Shown: positions 28,798 to 39,946, numbered from the stretch's first letter. The stretch: 64,000 nucleotides of DNA from Doryteuthis pealeii (GCA_023376005.1 CM042151.1:79518917-79582916), one strand, 5' to 3'. The notes: a model not told the origin generated them from the letters alone. Numbers and translations are program-made.

Positions 28798-29133
28798 ATA
28801 TCAATTATAATATTATCAAACATTTTTCAAATTTGAAAAATCACTAGGACCCTCATGCTGAAGAGAAAACGTATTCTTGCAAATGCGCTGATCCTTATTC
28901 TAAGACTTAACATTTTAATATTCCCCTGAAACCATACAAAGGAAAAGTCTGGATGTCAAAATTTTTATTAACACATACAAAAAGTCACTAAAGAGCAACC
29001 TTATTGTTAGTAAGTTTTCCAATCATCAGTTTCAAGGAGTTTAAAATTAAAGACACATGCAGACACATACTGGAGACAAATCAACTGCATGTGATGTTTG
29101 TGGAACACTTAATTCCAGTGTGAAAAAAAATAT
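28798..29133 (+). other. Leader exon segment of ZNF-2
   Basis: Starts ATATCAATTATAATATTATC as in the paralogues. It holds the degenerate finger and, at 29,055, the ATG that other paralogues use (ACACATGCAGACACATACTGG). From that ATG one further degenerate finger is readable (ACDVCGTLNSS), but an A-run near 29,128 puts it out of frame with the main array. Confidence 0.55.
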
Positions 29134-30759
29134 ATGCAAACACAGACAGGAGATACTCCCTTGTCTTGTAAAGTATGTGGATCAAATGGATCAAAATTTT
29201 CAGAAAGTTCCTCTTTAAAAAGTCACATGCGAATACACACAGGTGAAAAATCATTTTCTTGTGAAGTTTGTGGATCAAGATTTTCTGATACTTCCCATTT
29301 AAAAAGACACATGCGAATACACACAGGTGAGAAACCTTTTGATTGTGAAGTGTGTGGTTCAGCATTTTCAGATAGCTCTTCTTTAAAAAGTCACATGAGA
29401 ATACACACTAGTGAGAAACCATTTCCTTGTGAAATATGTGGATCAGGATTCTCAGATCGCTCTTCTTTAAAATGTCACATGAGAATACACACTGGCGAGA
29501 AACCATTTTCTTGTGAAGTATGTGGATCAGCATTTTCAGAGAGCTCCCATTTAAAAAGTCACATGAGAATCCACACAGGAGAGAAACCATTTTCTTGTGA
29601 AGTTTGTGGATCAACATTTGCAGAGAGCTCAAATTTAAAAAGACACATGCGAATACACACAGGTGAGAGACCATTTTCTTGTGAAGTATGTGGTTCAGCA
29701 TTTTCAGATAGTTCTGATTTGAAAAGACATATGCGCATGCATACAGGAGAAAAACCGTTTTCATGCAAAGTATGTAAATCCAAATTTTCAGAGAGCTCCA
29801 CTTTAAAAAGACACCTGCGAATACACACAGGAGAGAAAAAATTTTCTTGTCAAGTATGTGAATCGACTTGTGCAAATAATTCTGATTTGAAAAGACACAT
29901 GCGAATACACACTGGTGAGAAACCTTTTTCTTGTGAAGTATGTGGATCAGCATTTTCAGAGAATTCTAATTTAAAAAGACACATGAGAATACACACAGGC
30001 GAAAAGCCATTTTCTTGTGAAGTGTGTGGATCAACATTTTCAGAGCATGCCAGCTTAAATAAACACATGCGAACACACACTAGTGAGAAACCATATTGTT
30101 GTACTGAGTGTGGATCAACATTTTCAGTGAGCTCAAGTTTAAAAGACCACTTGCGAATACATACTGGTGAGAAACCATATTCTTGCCAAATATGTGGATC
30201 AGCATTTACAGTGAGTTCCAGCTTAAATAAACACATGCGAATACACACAGGTGAGAAACCATATTCTTGTGAGGTGTGTGGATTGGCATTTACAGTAAAT
30301 TCTTATTTAAAAAAACACATGCGAATACACACAGGTGAGAAACCATTTTCTTGCCAAGTATGTGGATCAGCATTTTCAGTGTCTTCCTCTTTAAAAAGTC
30401 ACATGAGGATACACACAGGTGAGAAACCATTTTCTTGTGAAATATGTCGATCAGCATTTCCAGTAAGATCCCATTTAAAAAGACACATGGAAATACACAC
30501 AGAGGAGAAACCATTTTCTTGCCAAGTATGTGGGTCAGCATTTTCAGTTAGCTCCTATTTAAAAAGACATATGCAAATACACAATGGAGAGAAACCATTT
30601 TCTTGTGAAGTATGTGGATCAACTTTTTTAAATAGCTCCTCTTTAAAAAGACACATGAGAATACACACTGGGGAGAAACCGTTTTGTTGTCAAATCTGTG
30701 GATCAGCATTTTCAATGTCTTCCTCTTTAAAAAGACACATGAAAATACACACTGGATAG
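29134..30759 (+). CDS. C2H2 zinc-finger protein ZNF-2, 19 fingers
   Basis: A 541-residue uninterrupted frame made almost wholly of 19 C2H2 fingers with 28-residue spacing (84 bases) and TGEKP linkers. Presumed nuclear DNA- or RNA-binding protein; no effector domain is visible. Finger 1 carries three extra residues between its Cys and His pairs (CKVCGSNGSKF) because GGATCAAA is doubled. Recognition helices show a split: position -1 is Asp, Glu or Asn in fingers 1-11, Val in 12-17, then Asn and Met. Position 2 is nearly always Ser. The ATG is the first in frame; the paralogous start at 29,055 is out of frame by one base. The TAG stop replaces the Glu codon of a linker, and a further finger remains downstream. 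Shares KSKFSESS and YCCTEC fingers with ZNF-1, its nearest relative here. Confidence 0.92.
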   Translation: MQTQTGDTPLSCKVCGSNGSKFSESSSLKSHMRIHTGEKSFSCEVCGSRFSDTSHLKRHMRIHTGEKPFDCEVCGSAFSDSSSLKSHMRIHTSEKPFPCEICGSGFSDRSSLKCHMRIHTGEKPFSCEVCGSAFSESSHLKSHMRIHTGEKPFSCEVCGSTFAESSNLKRHMRIHTGERPFSCEVCGSAFSDSSDLKRHMRMHTGEKPFSCKVCKSKFSESSTLKRHLRIHTGEKKFSCQVCESTCANNSDLKRHMRIHTGEKPFSCEVCGSAFSENSNLKRHMRIHTGEKPFSCEVCGSTFSEHASLNKHMRTHTSEKPYCCTECGSTFSVSSSLKDHLRIHTGEKPYSCQICGSAFTVSSSLNKHMRIHTGEKPYSCEVCGLAFTVNSYLKKHMRIHTGEKPFSCQVCGSAFSVSSSLKSHMRIHTGEKPFSCEICRSAFPVRSHLKRHMEIHTEEKPFSCQVCGSAFSVSSYLKRHMQIHNGEKPFSCEVCGSTFLNSSSLKRHMRIHTGEKPFCCQICGSAFSMSSSLKRHMKIHTG

Positions 30760-30855
30760 AATCTATATTATTGTGAAGTGTGTGGATCAGCATTCTTTCA
30801 GTGATTCAATTTAAAAAGACACATGTGAAAGCACATGCGAGAGAAAACATTGTAA
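30760..30855 (+). pseudogene. Lost C-terminal finger of ZNF-2
   Basis: In frame after the TAG, a twentieth finger is still legible ([12 protein letters not shown], then stops within FNLKRHM and KHMREKTL). It corresponds to the intact last finger of ZNF-3 ([18 protein letters not shown]). It no longer has a complete set of codons. Confidence 0.75.
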
Positions 30856-30889
30856 AATGTGAAGTATGGTAGTTTCTGCATTTTTAGAC

Positions 30890-31190
30890 AAAGATTTTTT
30901 TTAAACCTTTGGATGCAACAGTGGGCTTACATGTTTCCAAATCTTTGGAGAGATTCTCTTGGCGCCTGCTGCTTTGCCACTTTTCAGTTGCTCTATGTCT
31001 CTGATGGCCTCTTCAATGGTGGGAAACTTCTCCAGTTCATTTTGTTGAAAATGCAGAGAATTGCTGATTCCAGGACACTACAGTTAGTGATGAAGAAAGC
31101 CTTGGAATGCTCCAGCCAACACCCGAGGATGAATGTCTTATCAGTGGGGAGCATCTGGCTGTTTTTAGTGCACATACAACTGTTGACATG
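30890..31190 (-). mobile_element. LINE reverse transcriptase fragment
   Basis: On the minus strand two overlapping frames give parts of a non-LTR polymerase: PTDKTFILGCWLEHSKAFF, then across a frameshift ELEKFPTIEEAIRDIEQLKS followed by GKAAGA. The latter resembles the conserved block before the first palm motif in LINE reverse transcriptases. Truncated at both sides. The plus-strand frame over the same bases is an antisense artefact. Confidence 0.75.
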
Positions 31191-31418
31191 ATAATTACAG
31201 CTGTAAAACACGTATCAACATCTCAATCTGTTCTCATGTAATTTCATATGATGCATTGTCTATTTCCTGCCACAAGTCATCCTTGCTTCTAAATCAACAT
31301 CCATTCTCATAAACAAGTCACTTCAAAATGCACATATACCTCTAGACATGATACGTAGGGCTGTACTACAGCATTTCATAGAATACCCTAATGTCTCCTC
31401 TGTTTGCAACATAGTTGG

Positions 31419-31939
31419 GTAATTCCATGTCAAATCATCCAGGCCATGTCACCCACCCATTTCAATTTTTCTGAAATTTTGTACAGGTGTGGACTATGTT
31501 AAACTTAGACAATCCCCATAAATTGGCGGAGTTATGTTGATTTTTTGCTCTCCAAATTTGAGGGGGTCCTGAAAAATTGCAACTTTTTGTAATATATTTG
31601 TGTCTGTAAAATGAGTTCAGAACTTCCTTATTACTAAGAATTGGTTTATTAAAGTATTTTGCCTCAGGAATCCAAAGATGCTATAAAAAAAAGTCTTAAA
31701 GTTAACCAGTTTTAAATTATTAAGAATTCTGATTTGCAAAAGGTTGCCATTTTTTGTGAACCTCACCAAATTTGTCAAGTTAAAAATCGACATAACGTCG
31801 TCAATTTTTGGAATTGGAAGCTCAAATTTTGGGGAGTATCTAACCATAACATGGTCCACACTTGTACAGAATTTCAGAAAAATTGAAGTGGGTTGGTGAC
31901 AATTTTTTCTTTTTTCTGGATGATTTGACATGGAATTAC
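31419..31939. mobile_element. Fold-back element, 521 bp
   Basis: Long inverted ends, GTAATTCCATGTCAAATCAT at the left and its complement at the right (ending GACATGGAATTAC). The arms pair imperfectly over most of the length around a centre near 31,680. Related copies: a left half at 42,935-43,167 and a remnant end at 37,065-37,085. No target duplication is clear. Confidence 0.7.
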
Positions 31940-32485
31940 TCAGCTGTATTCTTTCAGCAAAATTTGTGTACTACTTGAAATGAAAAGCAGATTTCTTATC
32001 AGTCGAAAATGGCTAAACTAAGTGGACTTAATGGATTGATGTCTGAAAAGAGTCAGTGCCAGGATAAAAAAAACTTGCTTCACTCTTCTACATTTGCTTT
32101 GGATGCAATGCATTTTTCTAAATTTTTGGTGAGACTTTATATTTGAATATTTAAATAAACTATTGTTTTGTTTTTATCACCAGCTTAAATAGAAATATTT
32201 AAAAAATAAATTGCCACTGTAGCTTAGCATTACCTTAGTGATAAAAACAAAACAATAGTTTATTTAGATATTAAACAGTTTAATAATGAAAGACATATAC
32301 TCTACCTTGATTATGGTTTGGATAAGAACCGAAAGTACTTGGTCTGCCAATAAAGGCCTTTCGGAGAAACCAATAATGCCTTTCAAGATTGTATAAGATC
32401 AAAAGAATTATTAGGAAGCTTGAAAGAAAGAATAAAAAACTTTAAAATAATAAGGATTCTTTTTTTGTTTAATCAAATTTGTTTG
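31940..32485. other. AT-rich DNA with a short inverted pair
   Basis: No gene. AAACAAAACAATAGTTTATTT near 32,245 is the reverse complement of a stretch at 32,153-32,173, giving a small inverted pair about 120 bases long around 32,200. Confidence 0.4.
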
Positions 32486-32487
32486 AA

Positions 32488-32489
<2 letters not shown>

Positions 32490-32526
<37 letters not shown>

Positions 32527-32675
32527 GTCTGTGTGTGTGTGTAAATATACTTACATGTATGTACATATATACATATGTGTGTATACACGTATTTACATAA
32601 GTATATATGTATATGCATATATATGTATTTGTATGTATTCATATATATATATATGAGTGTATATGTATGGATTTA
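32490..32675. repeat. TG/TA microsatellite
   Basis: (TG)n, then (TA)n, then a degenerate TATG/TACA tract. The frame over it is a translation of simple sequence. Confidence 0.85.
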
Positions 32676-32683
32676 TATTTTAA

Positions 32684-32930
32684 AGGGCGTCTCCATCATC
32701 ATCAGGAATCAACAACTTTTGGTGTACTTGTTAATGTGTCCATGGAATATCTGCGGTAAATAAGGGCATCTCATTCCTCTGACCGGGTATGCATGTGGGT
32801 TAGGAAAACCATTTGAGAGAGAGCGTGATATTTAAAAAATAAAGTGAAAAATCTACAAACGTTAATGTCTGTATTAGGGACCAACAATTCAAGAGTTTTA
32901 TAGACATATTTGACAGTTACAAGTTTTTCT
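32684..32930 (+). repeat. Dispersed repeat matching the window start
   Basis: The first 68 bases equal 1-67. The continuation carries CATCTCATTCCTCTGACC and, at 32,876, the AGGGACCAACAATTCAAG motif also seen at 26,360. No gene. Confidence 0.6.
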
Positions 32931-32959
32931 TTCTTTTTTCTTTCTTTCTTTGTTTCTGT

Positions 32960-33245
32960 CTTTAACCATGGTTAAAGAGCCCAGTCGAGAGGATTAGCAT
33001 TATGTGAAGTGTGGTTTTGTCCAGGAATTGAACTTGGGTCAATGAGTCCATTTCCTATGACTCTAAGCCACAGTTCACATAGTGCTAATACTCTTGGGAA
33101 AGGTATGAATTCAACTATTCTCCCTCCAGCTATGGGTAAATAGTAGGGCAGACTAGGCTCTTTAACCTTGTTTGGCAATCACTTTAGGAGAAGGAAAACT
33201 CTGAATTCAAACCTCTTAAATCTCCACTTTGGGTTATCACTACTA
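32960..33245. repeat. Two SINE-b pieces in inverted arrangement
   Basis: The tRNA-like head lies in reverse at about 33,018-33,070 (B box as CCAGGAATTGAACTTGGG; A-box side near CTCTAAGCC). The body follows forward at 33,079-33,240 (ATAGTGCTAATACTCTTGGG). A short reversed body piece lies at 32,990-33,015. In the copy at 33,905 head and body point the same way, so this is an inverted fusion. Confidence 0.55.
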
Positions 33246-33249
33246 GAAT

Positions 33250-33900
33250 AGACTCAGGCTTACTTAGTGATCTATTTCAATTTAAAAAAAAGAAAGAAGA
33301 GCAACTAGCAACAAATGCCACATTACTGACATTAAGAACCGAAGGACATGCTTTTATTGTAATAATATTTTTTTATATTATAAAAGTTATTATTAGCTAT
33401 CCGCCTTCTGTTTGTTTATTATCTGGGAAACAAGTTTATTTTTTAGCAGTCACCTCACCCTTTGATAACTGAGTTTCAGTCCAAGCGTTTGGCAGGTTGA
33501 AGGTTGACCTAAACCAGGGTGGGTGTTCCAGGGAAGAAATTCCTGTCAACCCAGCTTTCGACTGAAGATGGCCATCTGGAAGAGAGTGAAAATGCATAGT
33601 GTTGCATCAGGGCAAAAGGGAGGAAAGGGTGTTACAAAGCCAGCAGAATTTATTTGGGAACTGATTAAGTATGTTCAGAGAATGAGGAATAAGTATTACT
33701 GAAAAGGTAAGACGAACAAACACTTAAAGACACTGTGCCAGACAAGAACTAAGAAAGACCAGTTAGAAGAAATGAAGTTTACAGATTACAGTTACACAAG
33801 AAACAGACTACAGAAGTACCAGCCAGCCACTTGAGCTATCTCAGCAAGTAAGAAAATAATAGAACTCTTTCATCATATTATATACCCAATAAGTAAGTTT
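33250..33900. other. Unannotated DNA
   Basis: No gene or repeat is recognised. Donor-like AAAAGGTAAGAC (33,701) and CAGCAAGTAAGAAA (33,842) occur in otherwise exon-like, less AT-rich DNA (33,480-33,850), which could be a non-coding exon of a zinc-finger unit. Confidence 0.25.
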
Positions 33901-33904
33901 ATGG

Positions 33905-34175
33905 AGGTGTATGGTTTAATGGTTAGAGTCATAAGAAATGGGCTCATCAACCTGAGTTCAATTCCTGGACAAAGCTGTTTGCTTTTCACATAGTGCTAAT
34001 AACCTTGGGAAAGGTATGAATCCAATTCTCCCTCCAGCAATGGGAGAATATCAGGGCAGACTGGACTCTTTAACCATGGCTAGGTAACCTGTCTCGGAGA
34101 AGGAAAACTCTGAATTCAAACCTGTTAAACTCCGCTTAAGAAATTGACCTTGTGTCGCATCCTACTCATGCGGAA
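33905..34175 (+). repeat. tRNA-derived SINE (family b)
   Basis: A box TGGTTTAATGGTTAGAG and B box GAGTTCAATTCCTGGAC about 45 bases apart, then the body with GGGAAAGGTATGAATCC and a tail with CTTGTGTCGCATCCTAC. Related copies lie at 32,960-33,245 and, in reverse, at 60,333-60,600. Confidence 0.75.
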
Positions 34176-34179
34176 TGGT

Positions 34180-35845
34180 TGGTAAATATATATAAGTTAG
34201 GACACTTATAAGTCAAAGTACCAATGTATACTATTTTTTACAACAGTCAAATTTCAGTCTCTTACACAATTCTAAGTACATCACTTTTCCTACACAGTCA
34301 TGCCTGTTGCTCTATTCCTTTCGTGCCTCCCGTTGTTGTTGTACTACTTTAAAGTGATCAGTATTAGAATAATATTAATCTTATGTTGTTTTTTTTAATC
34401 TACAAGAAAATGAATTTATTGAAAATAGAAGTGGTGTGTCATGCTGTACAAGTAGGTATTTACCCAACCCATTCACCACAGGTAGGATGTGACACAAAGA
34501 AAGATTTGTATGTCTGTACCATAACTGAGTGCATAACTTTATAAAGAAAAATTGGTGGAGATTGTCAGATTTAAGGATTTATTCTGTACTGATAGTATGT
34601 GGTAACAGCAGCAGCAAAAGATGTGACTAAGCAAGGATAAAATGTTGTAGCAGCAGTAGCTAAGCTGGAGTGTGACATAGCAGCAACACTAGTGTCATTG
34701 TTGTGATGTAAATTTTAAAACTGGTACAAATAAAAGCTGGGTGGAAGTAGGCGGAGCTTAGACATCACCTGATCTTTTCAAATACAACACGAGAAAACGT
34801 AATATTATGTACATTGAAATAGTTTCACTTAAGGTGCATTATTTTGTATATTCCTATTTATAGGTATGTTAATTTTACTTAGTTAAAGGGGATAACTGAT
34901 AACGTTTTGAAAAACTGAAGACATCAATTCAAATTTTTGTTTAAATTCATAAGAACAAAAAAGTGTAAAATTTCATATGAAAAAGTTACATTGCGTGGGC
35001 AATAAACGGAAGAAAAAATAACAACACAAGGACATGTGTAATGAAACAGTTGTTGCTATACCCAGAGAAAAATCTGGATATTTTAAAGTAAAGTTTGGAA
35101 TGACCCATGTTTGTGTTTAACATTGTAGGTTTTCTGTAAATGAAAAAGAACTGTAGTAATTCTATAATATATAAAAATCTTGGAAAATATGTTATGCAAA
35201 ATTTCGCATTTTCAATCTTATATTTTTTGATAGATTAAATAGATCTTCATTTTTGTTTAAAATATTTTGTACAACATACCAACTTCCAGATGTTTGAAAT
35301 TTAGTATTAAATTTTTAATTGAATAAAAATAGGCCAATTGAATCATTTTTGCATAGATTCAAGGAAAATGTTGTTTTTAAAACAACTAAAAGAGAAAAAT
35401 TCTTCAAAAATTATTTTGTGAGTTTTAAGGAAATAACATTTGATTTTCAAATAACTTTTTCCTGGTGTTGAAATTTTTTTTATTCTTTAAAAAAAAAATT
35501 TTTTGATTTTCTGCTTTTAAGAAATGCAAAAATTAGGGACTGGATTATTTTTTTTATTCAAATGACCCCTAGACAATTATCACAGACAACAAAAAAATCT
35601 TTAAAAAAAAAATCAGCTATTCATCAGAAAATTAAGTCCTTAATCTATTAAGTACAGAAAATTTCATTAAAATTGGTCAATTTCCTGATTTTTTAAAATT
35701 GTTTTAAAATCAAATATTTTTAATGTTTATTTTTATTACCTCCCTTGGGTAAAACCTATCCAAGCACATTTCAACTAACTAAAAAATATGAATGTGTAGC
35801 AAGTTTAAAACTAAGCACACAATTTATATATGCAAATTTATTTTA
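34180..35845. other. AT-rich intergenic DNA
   Basis: Contains a SINE tail-like piece (GGTAGGATGTGACACAAAG, 34,482) and a fold-back family fragment at 35,620-35,700. Imperfect CAG-type repeats occur at 34,604-34,660. No coding frame of interest. Confidence 0.4.
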
Positions 35846-35849
35846 TTAC

Positions 35850-36150
35850 AGAGGTACAGGAATTTTATTTTTAATGATATTTCTTGATAGTTTCTATGAA
35901 ATATCTCCTTGGCCTCGTGCCATATCCAGTCACATTCTGCCCGTGGCTGTGGTGTTCAGAAAATACATAATTATCTCCCTTGAGTTCTGCTCTTTATAAG
36001 TCATTCTGCATCGAACGAAAATAACGATTGTTTTAATTTTGATTTAACTGGAAAAATATAAGTTTATTTAAAGTATTCTTGTTTGTTTTTCTTCTTTGTT
36101 TAATATCACGTTTCCTTATTGAAAAAAAGATTAGACGAAAAGAGACAAGA
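35850..36150 (-). repeat. Dispersed repeat R1, fourth copy
   Basis: Contains CACATTCTGCCCGTGGCTG and the AAAAGTAAGTATCACG edge. An open frame on the plus strand (35,745-35,999) is incidental. Confidence 0.55.
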
Positions 36151-36169
36151 AAAGTAAGTATCACGTACA

Positions 36170-36600
36170 CTTATTTTGTTTACAAATTATCAAATAGGTT
36201 TTACGTAGGTGTATACTAGGTACCACCAATTTTCACTGTAAAATCCCCCCACCACCATATTTAACACAAAGAAACTTGCATAAAGGTTAATAGTATCTTG
36301 AATATTTATGTCCTTTCGAAAGAAGAAACATTAAACAAACTCCTGATGATTTTATTAAAAAGGTTTTCAGCTTACGAAAATAATGAAAATTATAAACGAA
36401 AAACAATGTTTTCATTTTATACAGAATTCTGCTAAAAATTATCATTAAATAAACTGGCGCGTCGTAGAAACAAGACTGTTTTACTTATTTTCCATTCGGA
36501 TAATTTGATCTTTGAATTAACTGTTTTTCTTTGTAACAACTCTTTATGTTCGTTATTTATTTTTTGCGAGATTTGAGCACAATATCAACATTTGAGAGTT
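36170..36600. repeat. Repeat shared with palindrome arms and 24.9 kb
   Basis: The segment with GGTACCACCAATTTTCACTG and AGAAGAAACATTAAACAAAC recurs at 24,930-25,180 and in both palindrome arms (about 9,020-9,190 and 14,190-14,350). Non-coding. Confidence 0.5.
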
Positions 36601-36639
36601 CATGGAGCATTAGGACGATTGTCTTTAATTATAATCTTT

Positions 36640-37085
36640 CAATGAAATCCTGCACGTACATAGGAAAAAAAACTCTGAATTGTTAAGAAAAAATATTATG
36701 AAAATTGAAGAGGACATATTTTTGATAGACTGACCGTAAGCTACATAGGTGAAAAGTTGTTGTTTTTGGAGTCATGCATTTGGGTGGGCAAAATAAAAAA
36801 TTTCTATCAGTTATAGGGTTAAAATATTTGGATATTTGGATTTTACAGTCCTTATTTACCTCACATACCAAATTTCAGAAATATTGAATGTATGAAAGTA
36901 TTTTTAAAATTAAAAAAAAAAACACTGAGATTTTGCAACACGTGCAGTGTTGCAAAATCTCAGGCATTAATTTTGAGGCAAAATAGGAAAATTATATCCC
37001 CCCCTCTAAAATCGGAACGGTAAAATTTCAGGTAATTTGGTGTCGGTGGGTGTAACACCCTGGTGTTTTGACATGGAATGACCCA
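36640..37085. mobile_element. Fold-back remnant with a strong central hairpin
   Basis: GAGATTTTGCAACAC and GTGTTGCAAAATCTC (36,931-36,965) form a perfect 15-bp stem around GTGCA. The right end (TTGACATGGAAT, about 37,069-37,080) matches the inverted ends of the 31.4-kb element. Confidence 0.5.
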
Positions 37086-37089
37086 ATGT

Positions 37090-39100
37090 CAAATTTTTGT
37101 CTAGGTTGAAAAGTAGTAACATAATGATTGGTATGCTCAATTTGCGCACTTTTCATACGCACGTAAATTGTTTAAAATATTTTAAAATGTCAATAAAAAA
37201 TGGAAAATTATCTTTTTAATGATTTCTTTTACGTTTAATATCAAGAACAATTCCAATTTATGTGTAAAAAAAAAAAAGAAAAAAAAATTTATGTCACATA
37301 TAACATACTTTTTTGCATTTTAAATAAATTTTAGATAAATTGTTAATCTTTGTTGACATAGTTATTGCATCTTGATGTGAACAATTAGACCCTAGTAATT
37401 TTCTATGGAGAATTATACATATCATAATTTTTCATCTGAAACAAAAACAAATTACTAATTTAGCATTTCATTGATGCCTTATGATTTAACTCTTAATATA
37501 ATTGAAAAAAAAAGTTGTGAAAATCAAAATTAGAATGTTAAAAATTATTTACAGTATAATTCTATCAAAAATATTATAAAAAGCGAGCCTTTTTTTTTTT
37601 TTCGATACATTTCTGATAAAGTATAGATATATATTTAAGTTAGGTGAATGAAATATTAATTTACAAATTTAATTTGTCCTTTGTGTAGTTAGTATAGTTC
37701 CACGGATTTGAACTTATTCCCAGCAGTAACTGTTCAAACGTGAATAGAATATTATGTCCCTTTTAACCTCCTATGATAAAAAAAATGACAATTTTTAATT
37801 CAAACATATTTTCAATATTTAAAAAAATAAAAACTGCAATATGTTTTCTCATTATTTTTCATGATTTTGTTATCCAATGAACAGGAGTATTTATTTTACA
37901 TTTTATAAGTTTTAAAGAATCCCCTAAAAAAAAAGTAGACAACTAGAACTTTTTATATAAAATTCCTTAGAAAATAAGCTAATGATTTAGAAAAAAAAAA
38001 AAAAAAGGATAAATATTTTTTCTTATTTATGAGACTTAAATTTCAAATGTTAAGACATCCTACTACCAAAATTGTACTAGTATTTTTTTTTTTTTTTACA
38101 TATGTTCCATTATTGAATTATCTTTCCAAAAATGTAAAATTCATTTTCATATGAAAAAAAAAAACCTAGCAAGAAATTTGCATGGGAGATCAATGCATTA
38201 AACAAAAACTAACAAAAAAAAAATAATTAGCTTTTTCAATTTAGTAAACATTCATTCACAATAAAAATTCATCTTTTATTACTTCATATACCAAAAGTTT
38301 TATTAAAATCAGATAGTTTATTTTAGTTGATTTTTAGAAGAATTTCCTGTGATCCCCTTATCCACAGAGGCTGAAAAAGGAGCATACCTACATAATGAGC
38401 ATCAGTAAAAAATAAAAAAAAGAAGCAAAATAAGAGTGAGAAGCCTATCCTGGCAACCAGAGGTGACTTAGTGTGCCAGCTTTGGAGAATGTCCTCAATT
38501 AGCATAGGGCTAAGACAGGTTTTCACCTATTCGTTTATAATAGTGAACATAGAGAAAGGTGCAATTTTTTAAAAACAAATTTGGCCTTGTCATTGATATC
38601 GACAGATATTGTTTGGTCAATCTTGATGATGGTGATTTATTATCCTAAAAATATTATTATTATTATTATTAATCATAATTTACATGAGATGGGTTTTATC
38701 TAAATAAAATTAACTAGTTTAATAAATCTTTTACAGAACATTTTTATCAATGCAAGTAAATTTCAAAATAGATTTTTTTAAATACCGTGTCTGTGTACAT
38801 TGTCTTATTTTCTAAATTTTTGTGGTATATTTCTAAGAAGTGTTAGCTGTTGTAGTGAAGTTTTTATACCTAGATAAAAAGTTATCAAATGATGAGGATT
38901 TTAATCTATACATATATAAAGGGCAGTTGTGTGTATATGTATGCCTGGAGGAAACCTTAAAATAAAACAATTAACGACAAAGTAAATATATATACACCTT
39001 AAATATCACCAGGACTTGGTTTTTGAGTAAAAATAACAGAGATTTAATTTATATTCAGGAAGATAATTAAAAAATAAAATTTAAATGATAACAACATGGA
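37090..39100. other. AT-rich region without a recognised gene
   Basis: Long A/T runs and a fold-back motif fragment at about 38,285-38,330. A minus-strand frame at 38,323-38,526 has no known domain. TTTTTATACCTAGATAAAA (38,861-38,879) recurs in tandem at 51,510 and 51,607. Confidence 0.4.
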
Positions 39101-39104
39101 GTTT

Positions 39105-39330
39105 TTTTTTTTTCATTTAATGTTTTAGATAGTAGACATTAACATTTCATTTCAGAGTAGCTGGATCAATGCAAGGTCTATTTTTTTACATAGGGATTTA
39201 AATGGGGTCTTCTCACAATGATTCAACTCACGATTCAGTAATAATGGATCTGTGGGACTAACTTTAAAAAATACCCCTCTACCCAGGCGATGTCGGGTAG
39301 CTGCTGCTAGTACAGTTCTAAAGTAAATTC
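39105..39330 (+). repeat. Conserved upstream module of ZNF-3 unit
   Basis: Matches 17,340-17,530 upstream of ZNF-1, with an acceptor-like TTTCATTTCAG and the block ending near GATGTCGGGTAGCTGCTGC. It supports descent of the units from one ancestral segment. Confidence 0.45.
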
Positions 39331-39499
39331 AGATAAAAGTTCTACTATTATGAAAATTGCTATGTCCTTTGGTTTCTGTAAATAATCATTAGCTTAATAT
39401 AAAAATTCTTGTATTTTAATTGAATTTGAATTTATTTACTGAAGAGTAATATAGAAATTATATTAAAGAAATTAATAAAAATGTTCTTAAATGAAATGG

Positions 39500-39765
39500 T
39501 ATTATATATACAGATAATACTTATGTTCTCATATAATATATGATATAATATATGATATATAAGATTTTATATATAATATATATATAACTAATATAATATT
39601 TTTTAAAAAAATTATTTAAATTTTTATACTTAATTGGTATTATATCAACTCGAACTTTTATATATGATTTATTTAAATTTTTTCTAATCATTAGTAGTTG
39701 TTGAATCTAATATATATATATATATATATAACTAATATATAATATATTCATATAATACTTATGTT
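39500..39765. repeat. TA-rich satellite-like tract
   Basis: Two blocks of ATATAATATATG-like repeats. A shared ACTTATGTTCTCATATA occurs at 39,519 and 39,757, so the block is partly duplicated. No gene. Confidence 0.7.
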
Positions 39766-39839
39766 CTCATATACTGAGAAATGGTATTAAAGACTGAACA
39801 AGAATGATATCATACAGTGCAGTCAATTGAAACACTAAT

Positions 39840-39946
39840 TGAAATGCAAATAATGCACAAGTCTATTTAAAAAAACATATATATTCCTCTTTATTCACAG
39901 ATATCAATGATGAACATTTTTCAAATTTGAAAAACTGCATAATTTT
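39840..39946 (+). repeat. Truncated duplicate of the zinc-finger splice acceptor
   Basis: TCCTCTTTATTCACAG ends at 39,900 and is followed by the exon start, but after about 45 bases it jumps back to the upstream flank. The complete acceptor follows at 40,283. It is a partial tandem duplication. Confidence 0.65.

Noticed and set aside
29134..30759. Regular 84-base repeats as a CRISPR-like array
   Set aside because: The period is that of 28-residue zinc fingers with a continuous open frame; eukaryotic context.
30859..31191. 110-codon plus-strand frame
   Set aside because: The minus strand of the same bases reads as LINE reverse transcriptase, so the plus frame is antisense.
32420..32656. 78-codon frame of Tyr/Ile/Cys repeats
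   Set aside because: Translation of a TG/TA microsatellite.
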